Assembly (NCBI GenBank): GCA_023421075.1
Contig: JAEZUM010000064.1
Coordinates: 1 to 38,164 of the forward strand
Origin: Bacillota bacterium
GTDB taxonomy: Bacteria > Bacillota > Clostridia > Lachnospirales > Lachnospiraceae
DNA length: 38,164 nt
Direction of reading: 5' to 3'
The translations under genes were made by a program, and so were the position numbers. This document shows positions 35,131 through 38,164 of this stretch, piece by piece (position 1 is the stretch's first letter; the number at the start of each line of letters is the position of its first letter). The notes under the pieces are model-generated. The model saw nothing but the letters and a program-made list of their open reading frames with translations. It did not search any database and was not told the DNA's origin.

Positions 35131-35175
35131 AAGAAGGGCGTGCTACAAAATAATTTTGCAGCACGCCCTTCTTTT
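35131..35175. terminator. Bidirectional terminator between upp and galM
   Basis: A long near-perfect stem of about 20 bp (AAGAAGGGCGTGCTACAAAA pairs with TTTTGCAGCACGCCCTTCTT, one mismatch) followed by TTTTC on the plus strand. It lies between the convergent upp and galM genes and can serve both. Confidence 0.88.
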
Positions 35176-35212
35176 CTATCGTATTTAACGATGGTTCGTT
35201 CCTTAATCTCTG

Positions 35213-36271
35213 TTAAATTGTAGAAAACTTATAGATCGTTACGGAATCAAACTCCTTACCGGCCTTCAGCATACAGGAAGGAAATTCCTTTATATTTATA
35301 GAATTGGGGAAGAACTGTGTCTCGAAGCATACTCCGTATCTCTTCTCATATACCGCACCATTCTTGCTGTTATTTACAGGGCGCAGCATATTGCCTGTAT
35401 AGAGCTGTATACCGGGAAGATCCGTATATACTTCCATTCTTCTGCCACTCTTGTCATCCACAAGTTCTGCCACTTTTTCTACCTGGGTTCCACTGATATC
35501 CAGAACATAATTATGGTCATATCCACCGGCCAGAACCAAGGGTTCATAATCAGAATCAATATCCTGTCCTATGGGTTTAAGTGTTCTGAAATCCATCGGT
35601 GTTCCGGTTACATCTCGAAACTCTCCGGTGGGTATCAGATCCGGAGTCGTAGGTGTAAACTGATTTGCTTTAATCCATACCTTATGATCTAAGATAGAAC
35701 CGGAATCATGTCCGGCCAGATTAAAGTATGCATGATTTGTCAGATTCACAATGGTATCACGATCGGATACCGCTAGGTATTCGATGACAAGCTCATTTGC
35801 CTCAGTAAGACTATAGGTAACCGACACATCAAGATTACCTGGGAAGCCCTGTTCCATATGGGGGCTCAATCTTGAGAACTCAATGCTTGCTATGTCATCA
35901 TCCTCATATACTTCCGTTTCGTATATAAATTTATTATAACCAACAAAGCCGCCATGAAGATTATTCTTACCATCATTCTTGTCCAGCTCATAAACCTTAC
36001 CATTCAATTCAAACCGAGCATCGCCGATACGATTCGCATGGCGTCCGATAAAGGATCCAAAGCCCGGGGGATTCTCTTCGTAACCGGCGAGGTTCTCAAA
36101 CCCTAAATTCACATCTGCAAAATTGCCCTTTGAGTCAGGAACAACAATACTTACAATATTCGCGCCGTAATTTGTGAAGGAGACCTTCATGCCATTTCCG
36201 TTTGTCAGAGTGTATAAGGTTGCTTCATCCCCACGCACTGTTTTACCAAATGATTTCTGCGTAATCTTCAT
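35213..36271 (-). CDS. galM: Aldose 1-epimerase (galactose mutarotase)
   Basis: A 352-residue cytoplasmic enzyme that interconverts alpha and beta anomers of galactose or glucose. Diagnostic stretches: GSFIGRHANRI, NNLHGGFVGYNK, LTNHAYFNLAGH with the catalytic His, and GVCFETQFFPNS with the catalytic Glu near the C-terminus. The start has AAGGAGTAGAAAGAAAC. It is monocistronic and probably supports the oligosaccharide use encoded elsewhere in the window. Confidence 0.95.
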   Translation of the reverse strand: MKITQKSFGKTVRGDEATLYTLTNGNGMKVSFTNYGANIVSIVVPDSKGNFADVNLGFENLAGYEENPPGFGSFIGRHANRIGDARFELNGKVYELDKNDGKNNLHGGFVGYNKFIYETEVYEDDDIASIEFSRLSPHMEQGFPGNLDVSVTYSLTEANELVIEYLAVSDRDTIVNLTNHAYFNLAGHDSGSILDHKVWIKANQFTPTTPDLIPTGEFRDVTGTPMDFRTLKPIGQDIDSDYEPLVLAGGYDHNYVLDISGTQVEKVAELVDDKSGRRMEVYTDLPGIQLYTGNMLRPVNNSKNGAVYEKRYGVCFETQFFPNSINIKEFPSCMLKAGKEFDSVTIYKFSTI

Positions 36272-36481
36272 GTTTCTTTCTACTCCTTATAAAATTCATA
36301 AAGTACTCTTAGCTTGTTATTATAACATAATAGTATGAAAATGAAAAGCAATTTTCACACAGCAACGGATACGCCTGTGCCCACCCCTGCACATAGATCA
36401 TACAACAAAGAGAAGCTACATAATCTACGTCACTTCTAATCAAATAGTTACTGTGAGTCATATCACAAATTGCTTCTAAGG

Positions 36482-36510
36482 TTGACACCCCCGTACATCG
36501 ATGCTATACT
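36482..36510 (+). promoter_or_regulatory. Promoter of the cobalamin riboswitch transcript
   Basis: Perfect TTGACA (36482-36487), 17-nt spacer, TATACT (36505-36510). It is the best consensus promoter in the window and lies about 30 nt upstream of the riboswitch. Confidence 0.8.
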
Positions 36511-36534
36511 TTTATTCGTAATCAACAGATTATT

Positions 36535-36765
36535 ATGGTATAAGTGGCTAAATACTATGTGTTTAGCATAATAGGGAAACAGGTTATAATCCTGTACGGT
36601 CTCGCCGCTGTAATTGGGGAGTTCGTTTTGGCAAGGAGATTCCTTGTAAAAGATCACTGGCAATGTAAGGATGTTCGCTCATCCGGATGCCGGGAAGATT
36701 CAAAACGAATGCTGATCCATAAGTCAGAAGACCTGCTTATACCGGTACCAAAAGGTTCCACGAGG
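36535..36765 (+). ncRNA. Cobalamin (B12) riboswitch
   Basis: Conserved aptamer blocks in order: GGGAAACAGGTTATAATCC, then ACGGTCTCGCCGCTGTAA, and the B12 box AAGTCAGAAGACCTGC at 36721-36736. These match the adenosylcobalamin aptamer pattern. A terminator-like hairpin follows at 36780, so control is probably by transcription termination when the cofactor is abundant. The regulated genes are the DUF4430 and ECF genes downstream. Ends are approximate. The riboswitch explains most of the 652-nt gap after galM. Confidence 0.93.
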
Positions 36766-36779
36766 TTTGGACAAGGGTG

Positions 36780-36825
36780 CAATAAAGTCACTGTATTTAA
36801 CAGTCTTCTTTTATTGTCCTTTTTC
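36780..36825 (+). terminator. Terminator of the riboswitch expression platform
   Basis: CAATAAA (36780-36786) pairs with TTTATTG (36810-36816), with an inner stem ACTGT/ACAGT (36790-36804), followed by TCCTTTTTCC. It overlaps the region just after the B12 box, where an antiterminator could compete. Confidence 0.6.
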
Positions 36826-36923
36826 CTGTTTGTGGGGAAAGGATTTTTTTATTGCAACAAGAGGGAGAAAAAAATCTCCCAACTATGCTATTATTGAGAT
36901 CTATATTTGAAGGGAGCTTTCAG

Positions 36924-37328
36924 ATGAAACAAAACAAGAGATTTATGAAACCATTGATTGCCTGCGTTGCACTTGCGGTCGTAATCATTGCAATGCTGTT
37001 GGTTTATAGCCAATTTAAGCCAGAAACCAATCAGGGTGCAAAAGAAATTAAGATTGCAGTAGTTATTCCGGAGGAAGATACAGAGGAATTCACAATTCAT
37101 ACCGATGCAGAATATCTTCGTCAAGCCCTTGAGGAATCGAACCTGATCAAAGGCTCAGAAAGCGAGTATGGTTTATTTATTACAGAAGTAAATGGACGAG
37201 TAGCTGACGATACCAATCAGGAGTGGTGGTGTATTACCAAGGAAGGTGCTCAGGTTAATAACGGTGTCGATACAATCGCAATCAATGATGGAGATCAATA
37301 CGAAATCACCTTAACGGTTGGCTTCTAA
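36924..37328 (+). CDS. DUF4430 (transcobalamin-like) surface protein
   Basis: A 134-residue protein. The start is the ATG at 36924, after AAGGGAGCTTTCAG; the longer frame reads through the leader. One N-terminal membrane helix (about residues 9-28) anchors an outside domain. Its end, YGLFITEVNG then NQEWWCITKEG, and DGDQYEITLTVGF, is the DUF4430 signature, a fold related to the C-terminal domain of transcobalamin and intrinsic factor. Lying behind a cobalamin riboswitch and before an ECF gene, it is likely a cobalamin-binding surface protein. Confidence 0.88.
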   Translation: MKQNKRFMKPLIACVALAVVIIAMLLVYSQFKPETNQGAKEIKIAVVIPEEDTEEFTIHTDAEYLRQALEESNLIKGSESEYGLFITEVNGRVADDTNQEWWCITKEGAQVNNGVDTIAINDGDQYEITLTVGF

Positions 37329-37332
37329 TGTT

Positions 37333-37833
37333 ATGAGAATTAAAGATATTGCCTTAATCGGAATTATGAGCGCCATATTAGTAGCTGTTCAGGTAGCTCT
37401 TGGCTTCCTACCTAATATTGAGCTTGTGTCCTTGCTTATTATTGTATACACACTCGTATTTGGAAGGAAAGCACTTTACATTATCTATGTATTTGTGGCA
37501 ATAGAGGGAATGATCTACGGCGTCGGGCTCTGGTGGATTAATTATCTTTATATATGGACCATCCTCTTTGTAATCGTTATGTTGTTGAGAAAACAACATT
37601 ATACCTATATATGGGCTATCGTATCCGGTTTTTACGGATTGCTCTTTGGTGCGCTTTGTGCTATTCCCAATATATTCATAAGTGGTTTTGGTTCCGCAGT
37701 AAGCTATTGGATCGCCGGGATTCCATATGACATTCTTCATGCCGCCGGTAATTTTGTTGTTTGCCTTCTGCTATTCCGTCCCTTATATTATGTCTTAGAC
37801 GGAATTTATAAGAAAACCATGAATGTAAACTAA
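37333..37833 (+). CDS. ECF transporter substrate-binding (S) component, probable cobalamin
   Basis: A 166-residue membrane protein with five or six helices, typical of ECF S-components (GIMSAILVAVQVALGFLPNI near the N-terminus, GFYGLLFGALCAIPNIFISG in the middle). The start is the ATG at 37333, 4 nt after the DUF4430 stop; no strong ribosome site is visible, so translational coupling is likely. The B12 riboswitch and DUF4430 partner suggest cobalamin or a precursor as substrate. The shared ECF ATPases and T-component are not in the window. Confidence 0.85.
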   Translation: MRIKDIALIGIMSAILVAVQVALGFLPNIELVSLLIIVYTLVFGRKALYIIYVFVAIEGMIYGVGLWWINYLYIWTILFVIVMLLRKQHYTYIWAIVSGFYGLLFGALCAIPNIFISGFGSAVSYWIAGIPYDILHAAGNFVVCLLLFRPLYYVLDGIYKKTMNVN

Positions 37834-37908
37834 GCTTTTCATCCTATACATTTCGCTTTCTTAAATACAATAGAAGGCATAAACAATAGATAGTACGCTT
37901 CTTGAACT

Positions 37909-37924
37909 TTCTATTGTCATGAAT
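37909..37924. repeat. 16-nt direct repeat next to a terminator (copy 2)
   Basis: TTCTATTGTCATGAAT, identical to 31997-32012 and in the same position relative to a minus-strand terminator T-tract. Confidence 0.6.
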
Positions 37925-37969
37925 CAAAAAAAGGTTATCCTTAAGGAATACTCCTTAAGGATAACCTTT
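37925..37969. terminator. Perfect 18-bp terminator of the cold-shock gene
   Basis: AAAGGTTATCCTTAAGGA (37930-37947) and its exact complement (37952-37969) with a 4-nt loop, followed on the minus strand by a run of seven T (counting from the stem end). It terminates the cold-shock gene and may also stop transcripts of the convergent ECF operon. Confidence 0.9.
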
Positions 37970-38071
37970 AATCAACTGTCTCAAACAATATAGCCATTTC
38001 TTTATAAACTTATTTCTTAACAAAACAAAATTTATAGTCTAGAAAAAGGTACACTGTAAACCCAACATTGA

Positions 38072-38164
38072 TTATAATCTTGTTACGTTGATTGCCTGAG
38101 GACCCTTAGCTCCCTGAGTAACTTCGAACTGAACTTCCTGGCCTTCTTCTAAAGACTTGAAGCC
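38072..38164 (-). CDS. Cold-shock protein (CspA family), C-terminal part
   Basis: The last 30 residues plus stop of a minus-strand gene whose start lies beyond the window. GFKSLEEGQEVQFEV followed by TQGAKGPQAINVTRL matches the end of CspA-type cold-shock domain proteins (about 66 residues in full), which bind single-stranded RNA and DNA. It is followed by a very strong terminator. Confidence 0.92.
   Translation of the reverse strand, partial: GFKSLEEGQEVQFEVTQGAKGPQAINVTRL

Noticed and set aside
36544..36897. A 117-codon plus-strand frame
   Set aside because: It lies across the cobalamin riboswitch and its terminator; there is no ribosome site.

Overview
The window looks like a chromosome segment from an anaerobic, low-GC Firmicute of the family Lachnospiraceae (Lachnoclostridium/Anaerocolumna-like). 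This rests on AT-rich intergenic DNA, strong AGGAGG-type ribosome binding sites, extended -10 promoters, a two-subunit iron-sulfur serine dehydratase, several LytTR/GHKL regulatory systems, a DUF4430 plus ECF module behind a cobalamin riboswitch, and a large sugar ABC operon with DUF5696, Yip1 and NHL/TPR accessory genes. The genus is an inference. No rRNA, tRNA, CRISPR array or transposase gene was found.

Layout. 1-9079 (minus): a six-gene carbohydrate ABC uptake operon (anchored binding protein, two permeases, NHL/TPR protein, Yip1 protein, DUF5696 lipoprotein) without its own ATPase. 9507-10046 (minus): hpt. 10330-13713 (plus): a compact RiPP cluster that I read as a lasso peptide locus: HPr-kinase-like tailoring kinase, PqqD-like leader-binding protein, asparagine-synthetase-like cyclase, and a 52-residue precursor that fits lasso rules and ends in serine. 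13827-16673 (minus): a large secreted BspA-type surface protein, followed by a 57-residue zinc-ribbon membrane protein. 17302-19334 (plus): a LytTR regulator and GHKL kinase behind a tandem promoter-like repeat. 19533-24665 (minus): polysaccharide deacetylase, small unknown genes, an anti-sigma-like ATPase, a second LytTR regulator, an HD-GYP protein and a second GHKL kinase. 24906-26442 (minus): L-serine dehydratase subunits. 26560-31801: a sugar locus (GH4 glycosidase, AraC regulator, beta-propeller protein, Gfo/Idh/MocA dehydrogenase). 32107-38164: small membrane protein, orphan receiver-HPt protein, upp, galM, a cobalamin riboswitch with DUF4430 and ECF genes, and the C-terminal end of a cold-shock protein.

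Functional picture. The region combines plant- or mucin-sugar scavenging (ABC operon, GH4 enzyme, mutarotase, sugar dehydrogenase), purine and pyrimidine salvage (hpt, upp), serine catabolism, B12 acquisition and dense signalling.

The three most interesting items are: (1) the lasso-type cluster, with a Thr at -2, Asp at ring position 9, a C-terminal Ser suited to the kinase, but no B2 protease or exporter in view; (2) a tandem repeat family found at two loci 11 kb apart, each unit with an extended -10 promoter and a stem-loop whose two arms have changed together, placed directly before two regulator genes; (3) a roughly 284-bp intergenic element with about 80-bp imperfect terminal inverted repeats and two internal hairpins, next to the second of those regulators.
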